From NCBI GenBank assembly GCA_024195265.1, contig JAJLRJ010000010.1, positions 26,211,676 to 26,275,675 on the forward strand: 64,000 nt of DNA, written 5' to 3'. Origin of the DNA: Dendrophyllia cribrosa (lineage: Eukaryota > Cnidaria > Anthozoa > Scleractinia > Dendrophylliidae). The stretch's first letter is position 1; each line of letters opens with the position of its first letter. Below the pieces are notes generated by a model. That model worked only from the letters and a program-made list of their open reading frames with translations, did not search any database and was not told where the DNA came from. Positions 46,001 to 56,798 of this stretch are shown in pieces. A program made the translations under genes and the position numbers.

Positions 46001-47430
46001 TTAAATTGAAACGATTTCAGTTGGGGCGTCTCGGTGTAGAATTTCTAAAGGTATTGTAATACTAAACAATCGGTAACATCGACATAAACAGTCCAAGGAA
46101 ATTTAAAATATCAACTACCACAGTACGTCGAGAACACGGAACCACACTAAGATTAAGAATCCTTTTCAAAGATGATTTTTTATCGCTAGATATAAACCTG
46201 CTTCATGCACAGATCGAGCGGCGGTTATGCCAGTTGTACGTTTTTCGCAGTTCGAAACAGTTACTTCACATTGGAGGAATATTAAGCGACATAAACCTTC
46301 GTCCACTTTGCACCTGTTTGGAAAACGCTCGTCAACTGTGCCAGGGCTTTTAAAAATTACCGAGCTTCATTTATTTTCACCGGCACGTCGGCCAAATGTC
46401 TGTTCAGAAAAAATCTTTATGGAAATTAGCAGTTGACAAGTTGGGCGGCGCTTTGGTTACGAAAGATAACCTTTCGGAACTACGGTTCAAAAGGCGGTGA
46501 GAAAATGCTTTTGCTGGCCATCCGCGCGAATTTCGTGACAAGAAAATTATTATGAGTTGTTTGTCGCGTTGCTCAGCAGTCTCAATAAGGCCGATGTTGT
46601 ATTTCGATTGCTCTTCCCCTGCCGCCAAGTTCTTGTCTGTCAAGTAGGTATTTTAAAATATTCGCCTTTCAAGAACAGAAAACTCCTTCGATGAAAGGAA
46701 GGAATCGTGCAATAAGGGACACGAAAATCCAATTACAGACCAATGTTTAATTATTCATGACACTTCCGAACACACTGTAAACACGAGTCTTTTTTGCCTC
46801 ATTTGTTTTCATCTTCGGCAAAAAAAGTTTTGGAAAAAGTGCTTTTATTCCGTAAAATTAATAAAGGGTTGTCAAGAAAATATTTAACACTTGCATTCGA
46901 TAAAATCCTTCAGATCGTTTCTTCTAATCCGCAAAAGTTACAAAGGTATAATGTTACCCGACATTTGCGGCGCTCTCGATGTGCTGTTTTTAATTTCAGT
47001 TATCGACCGAGGCTTTATTTCGAGATCAAAGCGTCAAAGCTATTGTTATACAAATGAAAATGCTTGTGATGAAAAGAAATTGGATCAAATAATATTGTGG
47101 GATTCCTTTCTTTAAAATATAAAAAAAATAAGGAAAAGTATCAACCCCCAAAACTATTTTAAAATATCAACATTTACGCGATTTACCTATTTTGCCATCT
47201 CCGTTGACATCAAATCGCCGAAAAACACACGCGGCGAGCCTCGAAGCATCTCCCTTGTCGAATACCTTCTTATACATCTCTATGAACTGTTGTTTCGTCA
47301 GATAACCGCTCGGGCAGTCTTTTAGGAAGCCCTTGTACCAGGATTTCAATTCCTTCTCGTCGAAGTTTGTGTGTTTTAGCAGGTCGCCTAAAACCTCAGG
47401 ATCGAGTTTCTTGCTCTGTTTCTTCCCCAT
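39696..47430 (-). CDS. Neuronal calcium sensor, hippocalcin/visinin/frequenin family (complete, 2 coding exons)
   Basis: Gene-level entry; exons 47187-47430 and 40042-39696 join in phase to 196 residues, the usual length (hippocalcin 193, NCS-1 190). MGKKQSK at the N-terminus is an N-myristoylation context (Gly2) for a Ca2+-dependent membrane switch. EF-hand 1 is the degenerate NCS type with Cys-Pro at 39-40. EF-hands 2, 3 and 4 have canonical loops at 74-85 ([12 protein letters not shown]), 110-121 ([12 protein letters not shown]) and 163-174 ([12 protein letters not shown]). [12 protein letters not shown] and [10 protein letters not shown] are family hallmarks. The likely role is Ca2+ sensing at membranes in excitable or sensory cells, regulating kinases, channels or receptors. 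Residues match hippocalcin in some places and NCS-1 in others, so I assign no paralogue name. The 7.1-kb intron carries a TAGG array close to the acceptor. Confidence 0.93.
40098..40420. repeat. TAGG tetranucleotide microsatellite
   Basis: About 320 bases of TAGG units (plus strand) with scattered TAAG, TGGG and TAGA interruptions. It lies in the calcium-sensor intron. Its nearest edge is about 55 bases upstream of the exon 2 acceptor on the transcript, where it reads CCTA. Confidence 0.95.
40404..40635. repeat. Direct duplication of about 149-bp period
   Basis: TCGCACATGAGC... ACCGAAACTTAAGTAACTATGC near 40412-40465 recurs diverged near 40561-40618. A short relict TAGG run separates the copies. 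Confidence 0.55.
40665..40780 (-). repeat. Solo relative of the 106-bp satellite/MITE
   Basis: GGAGACATGTAGTG, GAGTCTGTTGACGAAATCC and CATTCAAATGAAACCTCTTC in the same order as in the MITE at 59530-59735. Confidence 0.65.
41761..42221. mobile_element. 461-bp TA-flanked MITE
   Basis: GACCCTTCCACGGTTTTTGG and following bases, about 38 in total, are inverted at the right end, with TA at 41759-41760 and 42222-42223. It is non-coding. Confidence 0.8.
42620..42748. mobile_element. MITE-A half-copy
   Basis: CGCGCGAAAAC, AATTGGTTTATAAAGTGGCGC, GCCAATCACAAAGCGTGG and terminal GACACTCAATTGAAAACCG match the right half of MITE-A; the left half is missing. Confidence 0.6.
43380..43560. repeat. Tandem duplication of 87-bp unit
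   Basis: CACGCAACATGACTTCGGTT occurs at 43431 and 43518. Each is preceded by a GACGTGGTTA...CTGTAG block. Related single blocks lie near 42565 and 44388. Confidence 0.65.
43812..44033 (-). mobile_element. Second copy of the GGACACCTTATTGAG element
   Basis: Inverted relative to the copy at 34763-35082 and lacking its outer arms. The ends GGACACCTTATTGAG and CTCAATAAGGTGTCC are intact. Confidence 0.65.
44447..44832. mobile_element. Uninterrupted copy of the GGGACACTGTC-type element
   Basis: Body matches 33876-34497 (for example GGATTGCAAGGATGGAAGTG and TTTCAAGATAATAAA) and retains the empty site for the MITE nested at 33959. Confidence 0.65.
45115..45310. repeat. C-rich degenerate minisatellite
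   Basis: Repeated CCGATTCTCC-like units with long C-runs, in the calcium-sensor intron. Translated frames are proline- or glycine-rich and not credible genes. Confidence 0.75.
45400..47186. other. First part of calcium-sensor intron, nothing recognised
   Basis: AT-rich sequence with no repeat or exon that I can support. Confidence 0.4.
47187..47430 (-). CDS. Neuronal calcium sensor exon 1
   Basis: Residues 1-81 and the first base of the Asp82 codon. It contains the myristoylation context, degenerate EF-hand 1 and the first half of EF-hand 2. The donor ATAG|GTAAAT splits the codon as G|AT. Confidence 0.93.
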
Positions 47431-49277
47431 TCCGAATATAGGCCCGGCTGTATCTTGACAAGATCGTCGAGCAAAACTAGAAGCCGCGCCCGAGTGAAAA
47501 AAATTTGATAGTAATATGGCGCAACCGGTTTTCCCCTTCTTTCCGGATGGTTCTTTGGTTAACTTGATGGCCTGACTTTGTGGCCACGGTCAGGTCTCGG
47601 TCGTTGTTCGCGGGTGTTTGACAGTGGTGGGGACTTGGCTCGGCACCAGATGCTACATTTGCTATCGTATTAACAACAATTATTTCCCGGGGCCTCCCAT
47701 CGGGGACAAATCAAAAGCCGTTCGTGACATGGTCCAATAACATAAAAAAGGCAGGAGTCTTGGCCTTGCGGGACTTCTGTGTCTAGGCGTTGTGAAACTG
47801 CGATCGCAACCGTTACACAAATATATACCTCCCTTGCTAACCGCGGCAGGCACTCGTGTGGATATAGTATGTCATGAAACGCGAAACAACCACCCTCTCA
47901 ATCACTCAGAATAAATTACTTGCACTAGCATATCAACAACTGAACTTTCCACTTTTATGTTTGATTGACAATACTGCGCCCGGTGCGACGTTGCATTGCG
48001 CAGCGATTCAACCTCGAGCGAGCGAAAAAAAAAGCTCCAAAAATAAACCAATACTAAATTAGAAATTTATCAAAAGAAAACCGTCGCTAAATGAAGATGT
48101 CGAAAAAATTCTAAGGCTTTTATTTTGGCGATTTCTTACCGCGCCATTTCTCTTTGTGTAGCGTGATAATTTCAATGCTTTTTCATATATTAATATATCT
48201 CTTTTCATTTACGATTTTTAATTTTAAGTGACCATTCTCCCATTGTTGTAAACCCCGCGCTATCAAGGTGAATAAATTAAGCGTGTATTTAAAAGATAGG
48301 ATCTTGTTTTTCTTATTTCCTGTGAAGCAGCCTTAATTTCTTAAGCAGCAAACATATGTGTTGGATCAGAGTACTAAAGAGCTCTTCCCTCGAATCCCGC
48401 CTAAATACAAATTGTTGTTCATGTAGAAAAATACATCAAAGGGTAAAAGAAATTGGAATGATTTATTATTGCAATATCAGTCGTAAATGGGGCGTTTGTC
48501 AATCAAGCCTGTTCGCGGGTTCTCGTTAAAATCTTATTTTAAATGCGTTTAAACATCAATTTTCCACTGCGAGTTTAGGAGCCATTTGCGGAATGGCCTT
48601 AATAAACCCTAAGCATTTCTTGTATCTCAAGGCGTAAAAGTCTGTCGGCAAAATTTTGCTTTTGTGGTGAAATGACTCAATTTAATCAGCTTGATTTAAG
48701 AAACGTAAACATTTCAATGAAGACATATAAAAAAGCGGAACCTGGGTGCAATGAATTTGAAGGAAGCAGACTTCAGTGTTATGGATTTTTCATTGTATTT
48801 AAGCCATCTTCCTCGTAAATTAAAATAATAATCATGGCATATAAATTATTATAGAAACAATTGCATATAAAAAATATTTTTCGCTTGGCACCATAAACGT
48901 TCGAGGAAACACGCGCCGGTCTCAAAAGACCACTTTAGAGCGTGGTTGTAGAAAGAGCTAAGTGTAAATTTAAATTGAGTCAAATTGCTTAAAGCATAGG
49001 AATACATGATCGATTCATTAGTGAAAGTTCTAGAAAAGTTTACATCAGGTGTAAAAATCTTGACTTTAAAAAGCAGAATTTACATTAAGATAAGGACTAC
49101 TGACGCAGTTACTTTCGAGATATGTCACGCCCCAGATATGTCACATTAACTTTATGGTTGAATTCTTTATCTCCTTTAAGTGCCAAAGTACAAATTGGAT
49201 TGACCGATTTTTAAAATTTAAATTTATAGAAAAAAGTAAACGGACCACTGGAAAATAATACTAAGTATTTTTTATAT
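47431..49277. promoter_or_regulatory. Upstream region of the calcium-sensor gene
   Basis: It should hold the promoter and 5' UTR of the minus-strand calcium sensor. I identify no specific motif, no exon and no repeat. Confidence 0.35.
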
Positions 49278-50040
49278 GAATGGTCATGTACACTTTAGGA
49301 TTTCGTCCACAGACTCCAAAAGTTAAAACCACCTCGTACAACATAATAAATGGTACAACAGGAAAGTACTGCTCGGTAGCTTTCATTTGAATGGTCACAC
49401 TTTAGGATTTCATACACAGACTCAATAGTTAGAACCACCTTGTACAACATAATAAACAGTACCACAGGAAAGTACTGCTCAGTAGCTTTCATTTGAATGG
49501 TCACACTTTAGGATTTCATCCACAGACTCAAAAGTTAGTACCACCTTGTACAGCATAATAAACAGTACCACAGGAAAGTACTGCTCAATAGCTTTCATTT
49601 GAATGGTCACACTTTAGGACTTCATCCAAAGACTCAAAAGTTAGTACCACGTTGTACAGCATAATAAACAGTACCACAGGAAAGTACTGCTCAATAGCTT
49701 TCATTTGAATGGTCACACTTTAGGATTTCATTCACAGACTCAAAAGTTAGAACCACCTTGTACAACATAATAAATAGTACAACAGGAAAGTACTGCTCAA
49801 TAGCTTTCATTTGAATGGTCACACTTTAGGGTTTCATACACAGACTCAAAAGTAAGAACCACCTTGTACAACATAATAAATAGTACAACAGGAAAGTACT
49901 GCTCAATAGCTTTCATTTGAATGGTCACACACTTCAGGATTTTATCCACAGACTCAAAAGTTAGAACCACCATGTACAGCGCAATGTCCAGTTTCACACA
50001 AAAGTACAAATCATCTCAGTAACTTTCATTTGAATGGAAG
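49278..50040. repeat. 106-bp satellite, array 1 (about 7 copies)
   Basis: The landmark GAATGGTCAC recurs at 49389, 49495, 49601, 49707, 49813 and 49919, exactly 106 bp apart, with looser edge copies at 49278 and 50032. Since 106 is not a multiple of three, short peptides read from it are not a repeat protein. Confidence 0.95.
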
Positions 50041-50559
50041 AATTTCTTTAGGGTTATTGAAAGTTACTGACATGTGCGATATCTCCCTTCAAAATGTTTC
50101 ATTTTGTTATTGTTCAATTAATGATGGTGTGAGTCGCAATTACGAATTAATCGAAGAAGAAGCAATTTCTGCACGGGAAAACAGTTCATAATTTAGTATC
50201 TATTATTCTTATCATTTTCCATAATAAGGAAACAAGAATTTTTAAGTTTTTCTTTGTCTTAAATAATGCACAGAGTATCAAGAACGGTAAAACTTCAATG
50301 ATAAAATGCTTCTTCACAGATACGCCGGTAGCACTGAAAAACGAACCCATATCCAAATATTCATAATGAGACTTATTCGCTATTTTAGAAACTAACAACT
50401 TTGAAGGCTTTTGGGCTTATTAATAAAACAAACGATGATTTCGATACCATGGAGTCAGCAAGATAAATAAAAAAGGTTTTTAGATAGATACAGAAAAAAA
50501 ATAAAGTTTTACATTTCCTGTAAGTATTAAAGCTTGACTCCTGAGGGAATTCGAGCCGG

Positions 50560-50806
50560 CATACAGCTATTTCAATTAACGTTGTCGGGTGAAAGCTCAA
50601 AGCTCAAAGCCTACAAGTCAAGACCGAACGAGTAAACCGAGCGCCTGTTCCAGGCATGCAGATAGTTGGGAGCGGCGAAACGAAAGGAAACGGTGCGAAC
50701 GAGCGATGCAACGAGTGGGAAAAATGTTTCTTTTGCGCCGCTCCCAACTATCTTGGCTTGTAGCTTTGAGCTTTCATCCGACAACGTTAATTGAAATAGC
50801 TGTATG
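50560..50806. mobile_element. 247-bp element with two levels of inverted repeat
   Basis: CATACAGCTATTTCAATTAA and following bases are inverted at the right end. Inside, AGATAGTTGGGAGCGGCG is also inverted. No target duplication was confirmed. Confidence 0.7.
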
Positions 50807-51084
50807 TTAAATAAGTTGGAACCTTTCTATCGCACGGCTCACATGACTCAAGGGCTCGATATATTCAGGCGGAAAGGGCTATGACATTAATGTTAGACGC
50901 TGTGACGAGCATTGAATAATTACAATGTTGAACTTATCGATAACTAGTTTCGAGTGTACGAGTGTTATTTGGAACGAAGCTTGTTTCGTTTCATTGTAAC
51001 ACGGCATACATAGAATATATTTGATACGGCATCCCACAGAAAAAAAAGTCTTTAAGTCGAATTCTTACTCGTGAAATGTGATGA

Positions 51085-51195
51085 GCTTCTAAACTTATTA
51101 GGATGCATGAAGGGAAAATTTGTGACTATTGAAATGAAAGCTATTGAGCAATACTTTGGCATGGTGTTCTTAGTTTTTTCATATTTTACAAAACA
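51085..51195. repeat. Diverged solo relative of the 106-bp unit
   Basis: GAAATGAAAGCTATTGAGCAATACT in inverse orientation matches the AGTACTGCTCAATAGCTTTCA block of the satellite; the rest is degraded. Confidence 0.4.
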
Positions 51196-51397
51196 ACATT
51201 TTGAACCTTCAGTTTTCACTTCGACTGTGGTCTCGGTAAGTGTTACTTATTCCTGACCATTTGAAGAATTTGGTCTAAGTGGTAAAAAGTGACGGATAAT
51301 TATAAAAGCTCTTAACAAATAAAGCATTTTTCCTTTAATTGTTATTATTATTGGTTTCTCTAAGTGCTTTACGGTGCAAGGTACAAAATAATAACTG

Positions 51398-51806
51398 AAC
51401 CCCGGGGGGTACTCCCTATAATGGGCTATACGGGGATGCTCCGCCCGAAAGGGGTACCTTTTTTAGGCTGGCGGTATATGAAAGGGTAGGGATTTCACGA
51501 GTTGAAGTATATGAAAGGGTAGGGATTTCACGAAGTATAGGAAAGGGTAGGGAAACCACAAGTTGAAGTATAAAAAAGGTAGGGAACACTGACATTTAAG
51601 TATTATAAAAAGCGCCTTTCAAAATGTGTCAAACAGACGCACGTAAAGGCTATATGAAAGGGGTGCCATTTTCAGTGAAAGGTATATGAAAGGGGTACCT
51701 TTTCTGTCAAAAACGGTATATGAAAGGGTGAGGGTTTGGACCTTGGGGCGGAGCATCCCCGTACAAAACTTTGTTGGGTACCCCCCCCCCCCCCCCCCCC
51801 CCGGGA
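51398..51806. mobile_element. Element with CCCGGGGGGTAC ends and internal short tandem repeats
   Basis: CCCCGGGGGGTACTCCC at the left, GGGTACCCCC plus a long C-run and GGGAACT at the right. Sub-terminal GGGGATGCTCCGCCC is inverted as GGGGCGGAGCATCCCC. The interior has many GTATATGAAAGGGTAGGG units. Confidence 0.7.
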
Positions 51807-52224
51807 ACTGAACACAGCGGCACGGAGCCCTTATAACACAGAAACATGCTTTTTACGCGATGGGTTATTTGCCGTTGGAAAGCACCTGTTTGTTAAATGT
51901 ATTATACACCCATTCAACCTCTCGAAAAATTATTTTCTATTTTAAAATCCCTTACTTTAAATGGCGTCTTAGTTCGAGCTATAAAAATACCTTTTTTTGC
52001 ACTCTTAGTATCCATTATAATTATTTTCTTGCCTGATTTTAGTATCTTTGTGCGTGCCATAGAGGTGCGCGCAACAAAGCAATAAAAGTCTTCGTTTGCT
52101 GGGATGTTGCTGAGAATAACAAAGTCACGGGTGTGAAGAAAACTAACAGCAACTAGTACGCGCACCAAGGCGACAATGGTAAAGAGCCTGATTAACCTTG
52201 TAACTGCCAAAAAATGTATGAAAA

Positions 52225-52425
52225 GTGAGCCTATATACTAGCAGCCATGGGTAGCCATGGACAAAGGTATTTCACGTGGGAACCATGCGATGCTGACGAG
52301 GTCGAAACAGTTGTCCATGGCTAATTGCACATAGTTCATATGCTAGCAGCCATGTTAGCTATGTCATGCTGACGAAGCCCCAGCAAGTTCGAAACAATTA
52401 TCCATGGCTGCTTGCGCATAGTCGG
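52225..52425. repeat. Direct duplication of about 110 bp
   Basis: ATACTAGCAGCCATG..., GCTGACGA... and TCCATGGCT blocks occur twice in the same order. Confidence 0.55.
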
Positions 52426-52579
52426 GCTCGCTGTTTACATTATTTTTTGGTAACTACAAAGTTAATATATTGTACCATTGTTGCTTCAGTGTGCATTCCA
52501 GTGGCTGTTAGTTTATCCTTTAATTCGACTCATTGTTTTGCTGTTTAAACATATATATAGTTACATATGGTTTCGTATA

Positions 52580-53320
52580 ACTTGGAACTTGGTTCTTAAC
52601 TAAGAGATCACGTACTACGTTAGGACTTCGTTTGTAAGCTAGGACGGGTGGACAAGAAAATGTTTGTTTGCAGCGAGGGGAGGATTGTAGAATGTGTATA
52701 TGCTTTCGTACTATACAGAAAGTGTTAGGAAGACCTGGATTAAAGGTGATGAGAAATGGAGTTTGGCCCGAGTTGCGTTGTTCTGTGATTGTAGTTTTAA
52801 AAGTTTTGTGACGTGGGATGGTGCACACGCCGTTTACTTCTTCTTAAGAAAGCGGCGATTCGATCCTCGTAGTTCCAAATAGTTTATAAGTTCCTTGCAG
52901 TGTTTATTGAAGAAAGTGTCAGTGGAGCAGATGTAAACGTAAACGTAAACAACAGGTAAACAACAGGCAAACAACAGGTGCAACGTAAACGTAGGGAAAG
53001 GCTGAATGGAATAGTGCGTTTGGTGTGAGTAGGATGGCAGGAAGTCTTAAGAAAAATTGATGCTTGTCTGTGGGTTTCGCGTGGAGATTGGTCTGGATTT
53101 GGTTGTTGTTGAGATGTACATGTACGTCAAGGAAGGGCCGAGTGCCTGGTTTGACGATAATTTGAATACTCGTGGGTGAACTTGATTGTTGAATAGATAT
53201 AATTTATATAGTTTATGAAGATTTTAATATTATCTTTTCCTTTTGTCCACACCATAAAATTATCATTAATAAATCTCCACCCATATGGCTTGAAGGGGGC
53301 GTTTTCTATCGCGTGTTGTT
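52580..53320 (-). mobile_element. Penelope-like retroelement, degraded 3' part
   Basis: The minus strand encodes broken pieces in order. First comes a reverse-transcriptase segment (NAPFKPYGWRFINDNFMVWT, then TIKFTHEYSN), then STDTFFNKHC, then FNPGLPN with CPPVLAYKRSPN. These resemble the RT and post-RT region of Penelope-like elements. Frameshifts and stops separate the pieces, and the catalytic aspartate pair is altered. It is dead. Confidence 0.6.
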
Positions 53321-53337
53321 CCAATTTATCCATCAAT

Positions 53338-53550
53338 AGGTTTGAAAACGCCCCCTTCAAGCCAAATGGGTGAGGATTTATTGATAATATTTTTATGGTA
53401 TAGACGGAAGGAGAAGAGAATATTAAAATCTTCATAAACTATATAAAATATATCCATCCAACCATCAAGTTCACCCACGAGTATTTAAAGTTTTTAAACC
53501 AGGCACTTCCCTTCCATGACGTTCAAGTACATACAAGTACATCTCAGCAT
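53338..53550 (+). mobile_element. Second Penelope-like RT fragment, inverted against the first
   Basis: Plus-strand frame reads NAPFKPNG, then a stop, later ENIKIFINYIKYIHPTIKFT. It mirrors the fragment at 53110-53305, forming a large imperfect palindrome. Confidence 0.6.
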
Positions 53551-53949
53551 GGTTTTATGGTGTGTCAGAATGCCAGATTGACAAACATACCCATTTAAGA
53601 CCAAAATTGTCAAATTCTATACCCATCCTTCCGAACAAAACGCCTCCACTTTCCACACGTATTGTGTGGCGTGACTGATAAGCAATCTTTGCCTCAGCTC
53701 TTTTAGCTACGACGTGCTGATGAGCACCAAAAGGGGCGAAAAAGGTTGTTCGCATCTGCTTTCCAGTTTTGAGCGTTTATTGTAAAGATCATAACTCCAC
53801 AAGATGGCAGGACAACTACCACATTTTATTCGGTGCCCGGATGTACATTTGTACCACAGGGTACCCATAGAAATACGATCTTTGCATACACTTATCGTGT
53901 CAGTTCTAGCTAACCGTGGTGCTGTGTTGAAAGGAACTGTCCACGTGCC

Positions 53950-54130
53950 TTAGATAATCGCGTTCGAAGCACGCAATCCTAATTTCGTGTTGGTTGTCCT
54001 GTGGTTTACGTGCTGTAAAATTTGAGATTTTTTGGCAGACGGTCTTCCAAATGGCCGCCCCTATTGGTTTTTTCAGGGGCTCATTTCCGCCGGAAATTCC
54101 TTCGAACGCGTCTCCATAATCTGCGATTAC
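53950..54130. repeat. Dispersed repeat, copy 2
   Basis: Near-identical to 19301-19475, in the same orientation. Confidence 0.7.
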
Positions 54131-54894
54131 TGCTAGTCTTAGATAATTTTCATTTCCGGTTGAATTTAGGATAGTATTCTTACTGAGAGCCTAAAGGGGT
54201 GGGTCTGAGGAGTAGACTGTGTAAAGCTAAAAGTAAAAACTGCAAAGGACCGCTAACGACAATGCTGCTAACAACATTCGTAGGATCTACAAGAGACCTT
54301 ATCAGCTAAAAAATGAATGAACAAACATACGATAAACTGCAAGGCTGATCTAGTTACGTAAAAAAGTAAACTTTGCGAAACACCAGTCCATTCAGTGCCC
54401 TCAAGAAATCAGTTTACCATGGCTACCTGAGGACGTCGATATGGCCGAATTCAGGAAAAACGTAAGCGATTAGATGAAGGGGCTACGTCACCTCCTCGCC
54501 CAAGATCACCATAGCTTTCCTTTTACTATGGGGGTGCATTTAAATAGATTTCTTAAAATGCGCAAAGCCAGGGGCAATTCAAAACAATATAGAAATTATC
54601 ACATTATGTACTGCCCTGCGTTGTCTAGTACAATAATCTCCATTAGAACGCATTTTACCTTTGGAACGAAAAATCCAAAAAAGGTGATATTACACGAAAC
54701 AATTGTTAACCCAACAATGTTGCACTAAAAATCGACATTGACGCAACCTTTTGTTGCAAGTTTTGAAGCGATTCAAAAACTTGCAACGTGTTGTCCACGC
54801 CCATGTTACATGCTGTCAACTTTTCGCGCGACAGTATTGGCATAAAAATCGTCGTTGCGCATAGTCGCAACATTGGACTGAACACGGTTTTGTT

Positions 54895-55181
54895 CATTCT
54901 CGACCCCAGGCCCTTCTTATTTCTTACTGCGCATGCTCGACGAAAACGAAGGGCTCTGGGAAACTCCGGAGTATGCTAATTAGTTCGTGGCTACATGGTC
55001 TCTAGAGCGCATGCTCTCAGTGAGGGGTCAACGTTGGTCCAATATTGGCCCCTCACTGAGCGCATGCGCTCTAGAGACCATGTAGCCATGAACTAATTAG
55101 CATACTCCGGAGTTTCCCAGAGCCCTTCGTTTTCGTCGAGCATGCGCAGTAAGAAATAAGAAGCGCCTGGGGTCGAGAATG
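54895..55181. mobile_element. 287-bp near-perfect palindrome with 9-bp target duplication
   Basis: CATTCTCGACCCCAGGC at the left is inverted at the right as GCCTGGGGTCGAGAATG. Arms of about 130 bases pair almost throughout, and the flanks GGTTTTGTT (54886-54894 and 55182-55190) are identical. Nine-base duplications are typical of Mutator-like and foldback elements. Confidence 0.85.
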
Positions 55182-55308
55182 GGTTTTGTTTTGATTTGGG
55201 GTATTCCAAAGAAGCGCACCCTAACGAAACTTGCCTTGTCTTTCACGTCCACTTATGTCCAAAAATGCAGGCAAGAATTGTTTAACGAGTTCTTCATATT
55301 TGACAGAG

Positions 55309-55510
55309 TTGTTTGTCGTTTTCATATTACTTCATATGTGACAGAATTTCGTGTGTTTTGGTGAACTTTTATAGGTGAAGACACTTTGCGATGCCAGTCA
55401 TGGAGTAGTATCCCCCCTCTGCGAGCAGAAATGTTTGTCGTTTTCATATTACTTCATATGTGACAGAATTTCGTGTGTTTTGGTGAACTTTTATAGGTGA
55501 GGACACTTTG
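55309..55510. repeat. Direct duplication, period about 122 bp
   Basis: GTTTGTCGTTTTCATATTAC through TTTATAGGTGA occurs at 55311 and again at 55433. Confidence 0.8.
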
Positions 55511-56325
55511 TTTTTTTTTAAATTTATTTATTTATCCAGGGGCATCCAATTTAGCAGAGCTAGTTTAAATGGAGCCCTGACACAACACAAAAACAAAGAC
55601 ATTAAAACATTAAAACTAGAAAATTCGTTAAGTTACAGAGGCAACATGTATCGCAGGTGTTACTGTTTAAAATGGCGCTTTAGCTTGATTTTAAATTCGC
55701 TAAGCGTCTCTACTTGTCTAATGATTCTCGGTAGGGTGTTGTAGGTCCGAGCACCGTTTATTCTGAAGCTGCCTTGGTATTTAGTAGTTTTTGCGAAGTG
55801 AGGGCGCAGCAAATCACGGCTTCTGGTGTTATAGCCATGTAAAAGGTGCGCATGCCTAAACTCTGAAAGTAAGTACGAAGGCGCTATTGCGTGAAGACAC
55901 TTATGGACTAAGACGCATTTGAGATAATTTCTGCGTGCTTGTAAGTTGGGCCAGCCAAGTGTTGATTTTAACTCCTCAGCCTCGATAGATCGACCTTCAA
56001 TAATACTTGCCGCGCGTCTATTTAGCTTATCAAGATAAGTTTTGCTCCCAACCCCGCAACTGTCCCAGACAGGCGAACAGTAATCGAACAATGGCAAGAC
56101 TATAGTATTGCACTTTCAGGTTTGCTTAGGAAGAACCTTTCGCGCTCTGCGCAGAATACCCAATCTAGACGAGAACTTATTACCGATATATTCTATGTGG
56201 TCCTTCCAAGATATGGTGTTGTCTAGGAGGACCCCAAGATATTTAAACTTGTTAACTCTTTCTAAGCACGTGTTACTGATTTCTATAACTAGATCGTCAG
56301 CTTCCGCGGTCTTCTGATGGGTACC
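55511..56325 (-). mobile_element. Non-LTR retrotransposon (CR1/L2/jockey-like) 3' fragment
   Basis: From 56318 the minus strand reads RVNKFKYLGVLLDNTISWKD, then a stop codon, then VLPLFDYCSPVWDSCG and a long open stretch of 145 codons ending RQVETLSEFKIKLKRHFKQ. This is the thumb/C-terminal region of a LINE reverse transcriptase without its catalytic core. The 3' end is CCTGGATAAATAAATAAATT plus an A-run. It is 5'-truncated. Confidence 0.85.
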
Positions 56326-56544
56326 AAGTCATGGAATAGCGTGGCCCCCTCTGCCTGCACTTCTCTCCACGTCCCGCGTCCACGTCCACTTACGGTCCCA
56401 CCCCTCCCACGGCAACCACTAATAAACCTCCTGAGCCATTTTCTTTTTATAGATCTTTATCCATCCCGTGTGATGCAAGCATACAAGACAGTCCTTCCCC
56501 CGCACTATCAATTCACTAATAAACTCAGCACTTTGTTCATGTTA

Positions 56545-56798
56545 GAGCAGTTTTACACAGTTGCTTTGGTTTTGCATTGCTACGCTTTGTGATTGGCTAA
56601 AAAATCTCGCGCCACTTTCTCGACCAATTAGAGGTAAAACCATTCGTGACTTGCTCGCACGCGTTTTCCCGCGCTTGGCGCCGGCGACATGTAATTGCTT
56701 CGAGCTCTGATTGGTTCATTGAATTGTTTACGACTGCTGTGATTGGTCAGAGTAATTACTTTGGTTTTGGTTTTACGACACTCAAATGAAAACTGCTC
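56545..56798. mobile_element. MITE-A, near-intact copy
   Basis: GAGCAGTTTT... to ...AAACTGCTC, flanked by TA at 56543-56544 and 56799-56800. It is in opposite orientation to the copy at 32113-32384 and is missing about 20 bases next to the left end. Confidence 0.75.
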
